A DNA stretch of 64,000 nt from Isoetes taiwanensis (GCA_021234155.1 JAJEKV010000030.1:3968889-4032888); one strand, 5' to 3'. Positions 9,135 to 20,427 are shown, counted from the stretch's first letter. Numbers and translations: made by a program. The notes: generated from the sequence alone by a model not told the origin.

Positions 9135-9326
9135 ATGGTGCAGCAACTTCTTATATGCATGGCTAGCCTTTTGGCCTTGCATGCCGCTATTGCTCATGGC
9201 CTCCACTCTGTTTGCTATGCCATGGATTCCAATCCTACACTCCAGCAATTTGCAGGCACATTACCCTTGCACCATAATAGACCCAGATACAACAGACGTG
9301 ATGCTTGCATCCTTCAATCTGCATAG
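9135..9326 (+). CDS. Candidate small secreted peptide
   Basis: Starting at the internal Met codon at 9,135, the frame gives 63 residues that open like a signal peptide: MVQQLLICMASLLALHAAIA, with a likely cleavage after the AIA/AHG region. The mature part is about 40 residues with two Cys (SVC, DAC) and several basic residues. It has no known family to my eye. A longer frame starts at 8,928. The last third lies in a sequence that recurs at 9,905-9,970 and 10,610-10,650, so it may be repeat-derived. Function is unknown; the secretion call is inference from the hydrophobic start. Confidence 0.3.
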   Translation: MVQQLLICMASLLALHAAIAHGLHSVCYAMDSNPTLQQFAGTLPLHHNRPRYNRRDACILQSA

Positions 9327-9845
9327 ACTTTAATAAAGACTGCATACATCACAAAAGTGCCAGCTCTTTTGTATCAGCTGCACATCACAATACGCACATC
9401 ACAAAAGCACCAACTCTTTTGTATCAGCTACACATTCAGAATAATTTCTATGAAGGTAATTATATTGCCAGAATGAATGAGAATGATGCATATATGCAGA
9501 AATCGATGCATTTAGAATCATAACTAACCTGTGATAAACGATTTGATTACTATAGCATTCTGGTAGTTTATCATATATGAAGCTGGAAAATTTTCAGTCC
9601 GTGAAATCACTTAACAAGTATTAGTCTATTCCTCTGCTGAACTTTTAACAAGTTGTATTAGTCTATTCCTCAGCTAAAATTTCAACTTAATCATGTTGTT
9701 TTACTTTTAACAAGTTGTATTACTGCGATAGCAAACATGTGCATGATCATATTGGCAAATTTCATATTAACCAATAAATATTATATCTCGTCCAAGTCAA
9801 TTTGAATGCACGGTGAATTTGGTAAAATCTTGCATGGGAGGATTT
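9305..9845 (+). repeat. Duplicated segment, copy 1
   Basis: This sequence recurs at 14,290-14,812 with small indels (same order: GACTTTAATAAAGACTGCAT, the TTTTGTATCAGCT repeats, TTCTATGAAGGTAATTATAT, AACTTAATCATG). Its last part, after ACCAATA, recurs at 19,668-19,735. Copy 2 is split at this point by the Helitron. Confidence 0.8.
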
Positions 9846-9973
9846 GAGACAATAAATGAATACGAAATTATAGATGCACCATGTTCTGTGTTTGTAGACT
9901 GTCGGAATCCAGTCCTGCACTCCAGCAATTTGCAGACACATTACCCTTGGACCATAATAGACCCGGACCCGGA

Positions 9974-10510
9974 CACCAGGGCCCCAAGCTTATTTGCTTG
10001 CTTCATTGTCCAGGAACAAGCTTGTAGCTATTGCATCAATTCGCACGGGGTCCCACAGGCTACGGATTGAGACAGGTAGATGGGAGCGGCCGCAATTGCC
10101 GCGAGAAGCGAGACTATGTGCCTGTTGCCTGTTACATGTTATTGAAGATGAAAGCCATACTCTTCTGAGTTGCCCTGCTTTTGAGATAGCCCAGAATCAT
10201 TTTTTGACCTTAGCATTCCATTCCACGCTTCCACAACTTCTCAGAGCACCATCTGTGCATGACTTGGCATTATACATACTTGAGGTTCTAGATAAACGTC
10301 TGCAATTACTGAGCCCTTAGTAGTCATTATCTCTGCTTGTCTAGTATCATCATTACTGCAAAGGTTTTTCCCTTGAAAACCTTTCGAGATAGGGGTTTTT
10401 TAATCCTAGTAGTAATGATTGTACTAGCCCATTGTATGGGTCCCATGACCTATTGGTCTCCGTGGACGTTAAAAAATCTATTCTATTCTATTCTATTCTA
10501 TTCTATTCTT
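9974..10510 (+). mobile_element. LINE A 3' stub, 5'-truncated
   Basis: A plus-strand, 5'-truncated copy of LINE A. It starts at ACCAGGGCCCCAAGCTTATT and covers the C-terminal zinc domain (9,994-10,320; 108 residues, RLRIETGRWERPQLPREARL, LCACC, DESHTLLSC), the 3' UTR and a tail of about six TATTC units (10,482-10,510). It is highly similar to the reverse complement of 140-650. It sits in a copy of the sequence also seen at 9,225-9,325, replacing about 16 bases around the insertion point. Confidence 0.85.
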
Positions 10511-10764
10511 CAATCTGTATAAAAATTACCCCCAACATATAGTATGTCCCCATAATAGAAACCCCATAATAGACCCATAATTACCCCCATAGTAGACCCG
10601 GACACAAGAGAAGTGATGCTTGCATCCTTTAATCTGCATAGAAATTACCCCCAAAATATAGGAACATGTTATAGATGTGTTACTTTATAATACCCTACAG
10701 ATCTTTATTATTCTGATTATGTATTTGTGCAGCCAGTTGCATCTCATTTTGCATTGTCTTACCC

Positions 10765-10812
10765 TAGCATTTGCCGACGTTAAAAATTTCTTCCTTCCTT
10801 CCTTCCTTCCAT
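10765..10812 (+). mobile_element. Minimal LINE 3' end with TTCC tail (candidate)
   Basis: CCGACGTTAAAAATTTC followed by five TTCC units. The GACGTTAAAAA part matches the last bases of the LINE A 3' UTR just before its tail, so this could be an extremely truncated copy with a different microsatellite tail. The match is only about 11 bases, so chance is possible. Confidence 0.3.
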
Positions 10813-10906
10813 TGTAATGGATATATTTGTTATTCAATTATTATTTATTTTTTTATTTATTTGTCATGCCCTTTGAGACCCCCAGGTCCATAGACGACAT
10901 AAACAA

Positions 10907-11574
10907 CTAAACGAGGCCTTGAGCCTCGATCTCGTCAATATATTGGTTCAAATCTAGAGTTTTCTTTCGGAGCTCCCACCACTCTCGGAGAAAATCTCCT
11001 AGAAGTGTTGGTTTTAATGAAAGAAACTCAGAGAAATTAATTCCATCAATGTTATATTTTTTTCGCAAGCCAGCAAACATATTACATTTTAAAAAGGCAT
11101 GATGCTCATCTTCAATTTGAGGTTCCCGGCAGCAAGGACAGAATCGAAGTTCCCGTGGTACCTTCCCTCTTCCTGCTTCTATCTCTAAATGATGGCTACT
11201 TAATCTCATTTGCGATATAAGTTGTCTCTTCTTCATCCCTATACATGCATGTAAATAATTTTGTTCCCCATAAATCAACATTGGATTCACTTCATTTCGA
11301 TAGAACTCCATCTTAACTCCTGGTTGGCTCCATAATTTTTCCATGTTCTGTCCACTACCAAATTCCGTAAGCCCACATCAGTATCTGGCAGATCCGTAAG
11401 ACTAATGCCCCACCATTCTGACCATGAAACAAGTTGTTGGTACCATCCATTATGACCAACTACTGACTGTGATTCTACCAAGGCTTGATGCGGTAAGCGA
11501 GCCTCATCCATATGTATCAGTCGATTATAAAAAACCAGTGTTTGGTATAGCGCTTCAGTTTCAAATGGAATCAT
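10907..11574 (-). pseudogene. LINE B C-terminal domain
   Basis: Two overlapping frames. The first (11,287-11,574) gives FETEALYQTLVFYNRLIHMD. The second (10,907-11,344) gives ISQMRLSSHHLEIEAGRGKV, RFCPCCREPQIEDEHHAFLK and C, a Cys/His cluster of the kind at the C-terminus of many LINE proteins. The shift between them is near 11,300. Confidence 0.7.
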
Positions 11575-13152
11575 ACACTTCAGCCAACATCATTTCATAT
11601 GGAGTTTGAACCTTTACGCCCAATTCTTGTAAAAGGAACCTTTTCTGTACTTTCTCAATCTTAGCCCATTTATTTCTTGCTAACCCTGGCCCCCAAACTG
11701 GGCACCCATATAAAACCACTGGTTGTACCAAGGTTCTGAACATAAGTTTTCGCAAGAACCACTGCCTTACTTCCATATTTCTCCACATACTAAAAACACT
11801 GTATAAAGCTCGCAAACCTCCAGTTATTCTCTTTTCAACCCCCACATTCCATTTGTAATCATCAGTAAATTCTATACCAAGATATTTATACTGATGTACC
11901 TGTTCCAATTCTTGCCCTTCAAATCTCATATGTATCAACTGTCTTTTTCCTACCACCATAGTTTTAGCTTTACTCTCATTTACTTTCATTCCTGTCTCAT
12001 GGCAAAAAGATTCTAAAGCATTTAATACGCGCTGAAGCCCATCTTCTGTTCTCGAGAGGAGGACAACGTCATCAGCATAGAACAATGCCTTAATCATATA
12101 TCGTCCCAATCTCACCCCCACAGTTCCTTCCTCTCTCTCCAACCATTCCTCTAATTCATCGATAAACAGTCCGAAAAGGAGATAGCGGACAACCTTGTTT
12201 AACTCCAACATTGCTTTCTATTTTGCCAGCCCCTTCCATTGGGAAGGATAATTCAATAAACACCTTTTCATATAAACTCCATTTAGGAGTTGATGTGGCA
12301 CATGCAAATTCTCTAGCCTATTCCTCAACTTTTGCCTTGACACCCTGTCAAAGGCTTTGGTAAAATCTACAAAGCAGCAGAAAAATGAACTTTTGACCCC
12401 TTTTGCCCCTTCAGCAGTAACCCGCAATGTTAGCAAATGGTCAACAGTAGAATGATTTTTTCGAAACTCTGCCTGCATTAAGGACCTCTTCCCATGTTCA
12501 TCTGCCCAACTGCTAATTTTATTCTCCAGTGCTGCCCAAATAATTTCGCCATAGTGTTACTGACCATAATAGTTCTATAATTCTTAACTCGATCCTTATC
12601 TCCAGCCTTAAATATCGGTATTAACCGATTCAGAGACCACTTCTCTGGAAAACCCTCATTTAAAGTTGAATTAAACATTCTAGCTATCCTTATGCATACT
12701 TGCATGCCTCCCCATTTCAAAATTTCTACTGCCATTCCTTCTGAATCCCTTGCTTTGCCATTAGACATCTTTTTAAGAGACAATGCAATATCGTCAGCTG
12801 TAAATATATCAGGCATTTGTTCACTCAGCTCTCCAAATGGTTTACTTCCTGGGACATTGTACAGATCCTTAACATACTCAAACAGGTCCTGTCGCGAAAA
12901 ATTTCCCAGAGGCACCCCCTTTGCCTTAAATCGGTTCCAAAAGTTTTTTGGTCTTTCTTTCAGATCGCCCAACAAATTTTGCTGCCATTTCTCTTGCCAC
13001 AATGCATGCTTATGACGCGTAAATTTTTTGAACATTTTTCGTGCTTCTCGCTTATCTAGAGTATTAAAATAGTGCTCTCTAGCTTTGTGACAGTCTACAT
13101 CCCACCATGATTGGTTTTTTCCTCTTATGCATATACCCTTTGGTACGCCCAA
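11561..13152 (-). pseudogene. LINE B reverse transcriptase
   Basis: Three frames in sequence. 12,478-13,152 covers the N-terminal polymerase part (LSLKKMSNGKARDSEGMAVE, WSLNRLIPIFKAGDKD, VKNYRTIMVSNTMAKLF). 12,218-12,478 gives EFRKNHSTVDHLLTLR and CFVDFTKAFDRVSR. 11,561-12,211 has the catalytic site FYADDVVLLSRT, then GMKVNESKAKTMVV, YKYLGIEF and VVLYGCPVWGP. This pattern (STVDH, FVDFTKAFD, YADDVVLLS, YKYLG) is closer to the Jockey/CR1/RTE-like LINEs common in animals, algae and non-seed plants than to typical angiosperm L1. The exact clade is inference. Confidence 0.83.
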
Positions 13153-14083
13153 AAATCTTTTCTGCAGTATCTAGCAATATCTGCGTAAACAATTGATTCT
13201 GTTCTACTAGCCTTTCTGGCCAATTCAAATTCCCAAAAACTGCTTCAATTTCCTTACGAAAAGTCCCTGCTTTATTCCAACACAGGCGCAACTTACCACC
13301 TTGTGTTTTCCATGATTGATGCCTTGGAGCTCTTATCTCCAAAGTAACGCACAATAAAGCATGATCAGAATCTGGCTGATCTAATATCTGAAAGCTTTTA
13401 AAAAGCGGCGGATCATCGCATTCCAATAACATAATCCACAACACTAGAACCTTGAGGGGTATTACAAGTGAAAACATCAGTCTTGGGGAATTGGTTTGTT
13501 CCATTATATATCACCATATCAAATGTCTCACAGAGTTGCAGTAAATGCTCTCCCATAGGATTTTTATCGTAATCTGCAGAGGTCCTCTCCCAACCAATAC
13601 TTTTAGCAGGGATTTCATCTAGCCAAATATTATCCAAGTCTCCTAGAAAAACATTTGCTTGAGAATCTTTCACCCTTGCATTAAAATTCCCCATCAAAAA
13701 TACTATGCCTTTTTGCTTAAATTCTGCTATATCATTTGCCAAGTGAGTGAACGGGTCATTCAAACTTAAATCCTCTTCATCATAAACCCCTCCAGAGACT
13801 AAGGGAGCAAAATAAACTGCTGCAATATATATAAGTGAGGCCCCTCCTTTAATTTCAATCCACATAAACTGATTGTGCCTGCTAGCTTTAACAACTGTAA
13901 TTTCAATATGGGCTGCATTTTGAATTCTTCAGGAGTAGTGATTTTAGACGTCTTGGGCAATCCTCTTGAATTCCTACCACATAATAACCCTGTAGAAAAT
14001 CCCGTGATTTCTGTTTTATGGCAAAGACATCTAGGGTCTTGTTTAAGATCTGCCAAAAACGACATTTTATGCTTTTGGCGCAA
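13079..14083 (-). pseudogene. LINE B endonuclease and linker
   Basis: The APE-like endonuclease is split. The frame 13,413-13,865 gives IYIAAVYFAPL, VFLMGNFNARVKD and, near its end, GSSVVDYVI, which matches the D-N/H and S-D-H region of these nucleases. 13,799-14,083 covers a preceding piece with the weaker GRNSRGLPKTSKI. The following frame, 13,079-13,504, holds PDSDHALLCVTLEI (catalytic SDH motif) and a linker toward the polymerase. The true N-terminus (WNVRG-type) was not seen, so the copy may be 5'-truncated near 14,090. Confidence 0.75.
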
Positions 14084-14289
14084 GTAAATTCCTACTTATA
14101 TATAAATCGACAATCATAATTTTGACCGTAGATTTCAAGCTTCTGATATATGCAACAAAAGTTCTAGACAGTTTGGTTTCCCATATATTTTGTGCTTCTT
14201 TATCTTATATATGAGCGTGCCATCAAGGATGTTTCATGATGGGAGGAGCAGTTGTTTCATCTGTCAAGGTTGTTCCATAATATGATGAT

Positions 14290-14812
14290 TCTACTAAGAC
14301 TTTACTAAAGACTGCATACATCACAAAAGTGCTAGCTCTTTTGTATCAGCTGCACATCACAATACGCACATCACAAAAGCACCAGCTCTATTGTATCAGC
14401 TACACATTCAGAATAATTTCTATGAAGGTAATTATATTTGCCAAAATGATATGAGAATGATGCATATATGCAGAAATCGAAGCATTTAGAATCATAATTA
14501 ACCTGATTCTGGTAGTTTATCATATATCGAGCTGGGAAATTTTTAGTTTGTGAAATCACTTACATTAGTGTATATTTTTTTATCTCATTGTCTTGCAACT
14601 CAATTTGTATTCTAGAGGCCATAATTGCAGCAAAGGAGGCCACAATTGCACCAAAGGATCTTCTGACTTCCAGTTTAAAGTTACTCTTTGCTCAGCTAAA
14701 CTTTTAACAAGTTGTATTAATCTATTCCTCAGCTAAACTTTTAACTTAATCATGATTACTATGATAGCAAACGTGTGCATGATCATATTGGCAAACTTCA
14801 TATTAACCAATA
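14290..14812 (+). repeat. Duplicated segment, copy 2 (left part)
   Basis: Homologous to 9,305-9,780. It stops at ACCAATA at 14,812, exactly where the Helitron begins; the continuation is found at 19,668. It carries an extra stretch of about 100 bp (14,565-14,690) not present in copy 1. Confidence 0.8.
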
Positions 14813-14823
14813 CTAGTTATGGT

Positions 14824-14840
14824 GCCCGGCGTTGCCGGGC
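14824..14840 (-). repeat. Helitron 3' hairpin
   Basis: GCCCGGC, loop GTT, GCCGGGC: a perfect 7-bp stem of G/C pairs in otherwise A+T-rich DNA, 7 bases inside the CTAG terminus at 14,813-14,816. Its place and shape match the 3' subterminal hairpin of Helitrons; a rho-independent terminator is not relevant in this nuclear setting. Confidence 0.78.
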
Positions 14841-17437
14841 TTTAGTAATAATTTGAAGAGGTGGTTTGGTAGAACTACATTGATAAGTGTAAACAACCAC
14901 CTGTAGAATATTATAGATTTGATCTCGATTGTGGAATTGTGGAATTTTATAGTACGTTGGTCTATGTGCTTTTACTAAAATGATATTATATTAGAGCGGG
15001 CTTTAGCGAACATATATGTAGAATTTGTTTGTTTTGATACACATTTTCCTAGGAATAATTACTTATTATATCCCCAATAGCACAATGTCATGCCCTATAT
15101 GACATCCTCATTAAAAAGTAGAGAAAGATACATGTTATTTCATAAAAATGTGGAGTTGTTATAGCAGTCTTACAAATTACGATGTGGTGTCAAGAAGTTG
15201 AGGTGTGCGATGAGAATAGTTTGCCTCGTGTATTATGTGGAAAGGGGGTATAGAATGGTTCATATTTACATAATGTTACGCTTTTAAATTCCAGTCTAAG
15301 CGTTTAGAAAGCAAGAATAAGAATTAATGTGGTCTGTGTTTTCAAAAACTAAATATATTAAGAAGCTCAAGAGAGAGATTTGTGCCACAAACAGATTCTT
15401 TAATCTATTGTTTCATCCTACCCCTGTCTTAGATTTGCTTTCACCTACTTCAAAAATGTAGCTTTGGTCGTATTTAATGAAGTGTTGAGGTCGACATTTA
15501 TCTAATTTCAATGTACGATGAAGCCAAAAGTTTTAAGCCATGGAACCAAGGCAATCATCATTCTATTCTACTCTAACCTTGTAAGAACCTCAAAAATATT
15601 CCCGACTTTAGTTGCCAAAAAAAGTCACAAAGGGGACATGCAAGAGAAAAAAAAAATCAAATCAATGGATATGCAAGAGAACAAAAAAAAAATCGAATCA
15701 ATTGATGGGGCCGAGGACATAATGAAGTGTCGAATTGATAAAATATGAGTTGACCATGGATGGAAGAGAAATTCGTGGAAAAGGTGATAATTTCGATCAA
15801 TCAATGACTAAAAAAGTTAATATAGTAAGCAAGGAGAGATAGTCACAGAAAATAAAAATGCTAGTCTCAATCTTGTATAACGAATCATGTATATGAGACC
15901 ATAATGTGACGCTCATCAAGGTCTTGTATTAAGCTTTATTTGAAAAATGAAGGAAGGCTTTAAGTTTGAACTGCTTTGTGAGATGTCATACTTATTACCT
16001 ATCAAAATAGTAAATGCAATGACTCAGAGAAACCCAAGTGGAAAAATTTACACCCGCAGCAAGGATATTGTACCATTTGAAGTTGGATCTACAATGTGTA
16101 GACACATACTAAAATTAGCAAGTAATAAAATTCTACTGTTCACATTTTGATAAAACTTACCTTGTTCAACCCGTAGTCTGCTAAACATCTAGCTTGAAAT
16201 GCAACTCTTGTATGATTGGTATACATATCTATTGCTCTTGGACTCCTGCAATAGTGCTAGCTCAAAACAATAAATCATATCATAAAAATATTGTGTGACA
16301 GCAATTGAATGTGCTCATGAATAGATCTGCAATAGTGCAATAGCAATTGAACATGTTGATGAACAGATCAACGTGTACTAATGAAACAACTAAAGGCTGT
16401 GGAAACCCTAAAAGCTGAAGGAAAAGTTGTAGAGAAGTCCAAACTTAATATATGAGGGCAAGAAAAACATTACAAATTGAGAATAAAAATATTTCAGGGA
16501 TAAAATTATGTCTACAAATGGATAAGTTTTGAACATGACCTGAAATGGTCACCAGCATAAATATTAGGCAGCATCACGCCGCATTGCTTTTAAATGATCT
16601 GGAAGTAGGTAAGTCATCCATACCAGAGTTGAAGCATCCAGTCCTGTACTTAAACAGACCTGGCATAAACTGAAGTAACCTGCATTTCATTTATAGAGTA
16701 CTCATTATGGCAACAGAAAATGAACAGAGAGCACATACCTGTTTTGGGGCACTTTGATGGAAGATTTATCAATTAAAAATCAATTCAAATTGGAAAAAAG
16801 CAAACGAACCTGTGCAGAGCTAGTTTTGGTGCAGATTCTGTGGCTTCATACTAAATCATGATGGTTCAGAACTATATACAACACGCAGAGATGTAGTTGA
16901 GAAGACTAACAATAATGGCTCATCAAGAATACGTCGACAATGAGATGAATAATTTAATAAATCACAACATTAGAAATTGAAAAACAAACTTCCATAGGTT
17001 GAGGGATGGGGAGTCTCAATCCCCAACGTCACAGATTGTTGTTTTCATGGGAACAACTGATCCTTTTGTGAGAAGGAAATAGCATCTAAAGATGCCTAGA
17101 ACTTCAAAACAAATTAACGACCGTCACTTACTCATGTAATCTTGGTCGCACATCTCTCTACTTCATCCGCTCTTCAATCTAAACCCCTCAAAAGATACTT
17201 TAGAATATAGATCTGATTCTTGTAGAAATGGTTCTGCAAGGACATAATATGGCAGTCAAGAACCATAGGAAAAATAACCCACAAACTTCTTAGATTCTTT
17301 AACTCTTCAAACATGGCAATGAAGAACCATCTAGTCTAAAGATGCACATCTAGATGGGTTTCAGATTCTCTCAAACAATCCTCTATTTGTAAGATATAGT
17401 TATGGCCATATTTTCCTTTATGAAAGGAGTTTTATTT

Positions 17438-17480
17438 ACCATGTCTAGAAGTCTGATTTACCATGTCTAGAAGTCTAACA
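17438..17480. repeat. 22-bp tandem duplication
   Basis: ACCATGTCTAGAAGTCT occurs twice in direct order (at about 17,439 and 17,461) inside the Helitron. Confidence 0.8.
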
Positions 17481-18939
17481 TTTGCAAAGAACTTATCTGA
17501 AATGCCTCATCACATAAATCAAAATGGTTGGGAAGAAGCCCATGTCATTCTAAATGTCAGCAGTATCATCTATACACATGACAAAACAACCCCATATTTT
17601 ATTATTCCTGAATCTATAAATATATTCTACTTTCATTTGCCCTCAAGGAAGACCCAATGTCTGTACAACCTCTTTATTCATTTGAAAGTCCATTTAGGAT
17701 TTCATTTTATCCCCTTTAGGTTTATTCATTTGAAACTAACATAAAATTCTAAGGTTCCTGTAGGAACATGAAATAGATCCAAAAAACCAAATCAAATGCT
17801 TATTCCACCAAAGAAATTAGTAGGAGGCTCCTTTTTATACCGTAAAGGCCATGCCTGGTTTGTCTACTATTAGATAGAGTTGATGCAGGGCCAATGCAGG
17901 AAAAAACTTGTTGAGAAATGCTCTGAACTCCTCTTGTTTTGCTGAAACGGTGCAAAATCTCTGCTCAACATTGTTGGACAAAAGCCAGGCCAAGATATCA
18001 ATGGTAACTTAGGCATATTAGATGTTCAAGTTTCATGTTTGCCGCGTTGGACATGCCTTTCAAGCTAGAGTTCATACACAAAAGAACTTGATTAGTTTTG
18101 AAACGTAATCACCAAGCGCCACAACAATCCATGTTGTCAATCCAAAATCAATCCAAAATCGCAAGGGAAAAAAAGTCTAATAATGTTAAAAGTTGACATT
18201 CAACCCAATTGAGATAGTATGTATACATAAATCTAATCATTTTTAACTCTTCATCTAATACAGTCAAGATTCTAGCCGTAATGGCATTGTCTTCTTGTCT
18301 ATTTCCTCAGTCTGCATAGACGTCGTGCCGAACCTGGAGGCAGGCAGAAGTCTAACACCTAAGTAAGTTGCATTTCCCTTGTTCACCTTGCAGGCCTGAT
18401 GTTTGCTTAATGCTGCCATATGAAGATGGCCTGATACTCATGCTACCAATCCATCAGCTAAAAAGTGTAGGAAATCAAAATGGTATTTAAAAGGAAACAT
18501 TATGGACATTTGGTATTTAATGAGTATCTTATCTCTTATTAGGGGTAAGTGCTCAGGAAGACTATTGTATTGATGGATATGCACTAACGCTTTCACAATA
18601 TCCGATTCTTATTATGTACATTTCATATTATTTGAATACCGGTGGTGTGTTTCGAATGATGTCATCGTATTCTTCCTATTCAAGCAACGGTACACTTGAA
18701 CAGATGTCCTCCATCGAGTTGTCTCGAGAGCTCCTTAGCAACCGGATGAAAGTTGGAACATGTGACAACTTAAGTTGCCCGAAGGTTTACCGCTCGTAAA
18801 GTATTTAGGCTCTTTTACCATGGAACAGAAGTGTTAGATTTGATGGTTCCAATTTTCTTTACGGATTCTTCCAACTGGTAGTTATCCTTGTTTGGCCGTT
18901 AACCTCTTGCTGACATCTTTTATGATTGATTTTGAACAG

Positions 18940-19089
18940 TATGCAGTAGCATATAATGGCAGAGGAATTCTTGATAAAAGGGCTGAAGGAATGAAAGAAA
19001 TACTTGGCAGAAACGACTGCATTAGAATAGTTGCTGAAGCCTTAGGCAAAGTTGTCAAGGGTGCTACAGTTGATTTATCAGATCCAGAG
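18940..19089 (+). pseudogene. Captured exon resembling a THUMP-domain protein
   Basis: A 150-bp phase-0 exon flanked by an acceptor (TTTTGAACAG) and a donor (GTAATTG). It encodes 50 residues: YAVAYNGRGILDKRAEGMKE, later CIRIVAEALGKVV and ATVDLSDPE. This resembles the THUMP RNA-binding fold as found in THUMPD1/Tan1-type proteins (partner of the tRNA cytidine acetyltransferase): a YAV.YN.R strand, then acidic linker, I..A..LGKVV helix and VDL.DPE. It runs opposite to the Helitron orientation. Other exons of such a gene were not firmly found, so it is best read as a gene fragment carried by the Helitron. The identity rests on pattern memory. Confidence 0.5.
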
Positions 19090-19256
19090 GTAATTGCAGT
19101 TTGTTACAGGACTAAAGACAAACATTAAGAGGGCATGCACATGCATAGAAAAAATCTAGGACAAAGATGCACTTCTTACCAGATAGTTTCTCCAGAGAAA
19201 CCTATTCGGACGGCCTGACAGACTAAGTACACAAAATTGTTTCCTTACCTGGTTGA

Positions 19257-19426
19257 TGTATCCGGAAGTAATCATGCTGCTTCAAGAGATATGCCGGACC
19301 TTGAAAAATCTCGAAGAGGAAGCAGAGCCGGTTAACCTAGCAAGTGCTGCCGCTGTGTTCCGAAGAATTTTGGTAAATATTAGGGGTCTAAGAATTCGTC
19401 TCAAACCCGAGGAGGCCAGAGAATGA
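19257..19426 (+). pseudogene. Possible second captured gene fragment
   Basis: A plus-strand frame of about 56 codons (YPEVIMLLQEICRTLKNLEE, then PVNLASAAAVFRRILVNIRG) with the heptad-like pattern of helical protein and no stop until 19,424. I cannot name the family. Just beyond, the block CCGAGGAGGCCAGAGAATGA is repeated in tandem at 19,408 and 19,436. Confidence 0.3.
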
Positions 19427-19667
19427 TTTTAAAACCGAGGAGGCCAGAGAATGATTTTTCCACCGACGAACCCAGTGGAGCAATGAAATCTCAAACTTTT
19501 AAAATCATAGTAAATGGAGATTTTTCGATTTTTGGAGTATCGGAGCTGTTTCCGGCGGAAAAAAACTCTTTCAAATCATACGAAATCGGGCAAAAAGAAT
19601 TCCAAAAACTTTTTTAGCCAGACCGGAAAATCCCAAATTAACAAGATTGATAGATAGATATATATTA

Positions 19668-19735
19668 TTATATCTTGTCCAAGTCAATTTGAATGCATGG
19701 TGGAATTTGATAAAATCTTGCATGGGAGGATTTGT
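19668..19735 (+). repeat. Duplicated segment, copy 2 (right part)
   Basis: TATATCTTGTCCAAGTCAAT and following bases match 9,785-9,845 (GAATGCA.GGT..AATTTG, ATCTTGCATGGGAGGATTTG). It restores copy 2 of the duplicated segment once the Helitron is removed. Confidence 0.85.
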
Positions 19736-20210
19736 ATAAACAATTGCACAGTACATGGAGGATCGGTAAAGAAATTGTAAAGTAGAAGTGTAAAACCATA
19801 TTAGTTTTTCACTGCCTCATATTAAGCATTTGTTTTTAGTTTTTTTGTCCCTTCGACATCTAAGATGTGTATGTAGATAACAAATTACCAAACTAGGCCG
19901 ATTTGAAACTTTGTCTGACCATTGACTATCCCTAGGGTTGTTGACGCTCCATTTTATTATCTTTTTCATAAACAATGAACGAAATCAAAAGACATTACAT
20001 AAACCTTTACAACACAACAAAAAACGGCTACAACAACCTCATATCCTGTCCTTCCAAGACTACGAAATACTAGTACCTTAAACGGAGGGGCATCATCTAA
20101 ACTATCATTTTGCCCTAATACAAATATAATTCAATTATTCTTTCATGTCTAATTAGCATGGCCTAATTTTCATGCACCTCTTTTTCTTCTATCTATCTAT
20201 CTTCTATGGC

Positions 20211-20212
<2 letters not shown>

Positions 20213-20252
<40 letters not shown>

Positions 20253-20427
20253 TTTTATTTTTATTTTTATTTTTTTTTTTATTTTTATTTTTATTTTTAT
20301 TTTTATTTTTATTTTTATTTTTATTTTTATTTTTATTTTTATTTTTATTTTTATTTTTATTTTTATTTTTATTTTTATTTTTATTTTTATTTTTATTTTT
20401 ATTTTTATTTTTATTTTTATTTTTATT
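20213..20427. repeat. T run and (TTTTTA)n microsatellite
   Basis: About 38 T followed by roughly 28 units of ATTTTT, one of them expanded. The Phe-Tyr and Phe-Ile alternating frames across it are artefacts of the repeat. Confidence 0.95.

Larger units (their letters stand above)
10830..14090 (-). mobile_element. LINE family B, degenerate
   Basis: A second non-LTR retrotransposon, minus strand, unlike family A. Order from the right: APE-type endonuclease, linker, reverse transcriptase, and a C-terminal Cys-rich domain. The 3' end runs into an A-rich AAATAAAT-type tail at 10,830-10,862. Several frameshifts and stops separate otherwise long frames, so one ancestral ORF of about 1,050 codons is visible in pieces. 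It lies between the two copies of the 9.3/14.3 kb duplicated segment. Confidence 0.85.
14813..19658 (-). mobile_element. Non-autonomous Helitron (4.85 kb)
   Basis: Defined by comparison with the uninterrupted copy at 9,770-9,845. Minus orientation: the 3' end carries a perfect 7-bp stem hairpin followed by ACCATAACTAG, ending in CTAG (fits CTRR), with host T next. The 5' end begins TCTATCTATC after a host A. Helitrons insert between A and T, start TC, end CTRR and carry a hairpin shortly before the 3' end, all seen here; no target duplication is needed. No Rep/helicase ORF was found, so it would depend on an autonomous relative. The inside is A+T-rich and holds at least one foreign exon (18,940-19,089). 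Confidence 0.75.

Noticed and set aside
14824-14840. Rho-independent terminator
   Set aside because: A strong hairpin, but it is the Helitron 3' subterminal hairpin in plant DNA with no bacterial gene upstream.
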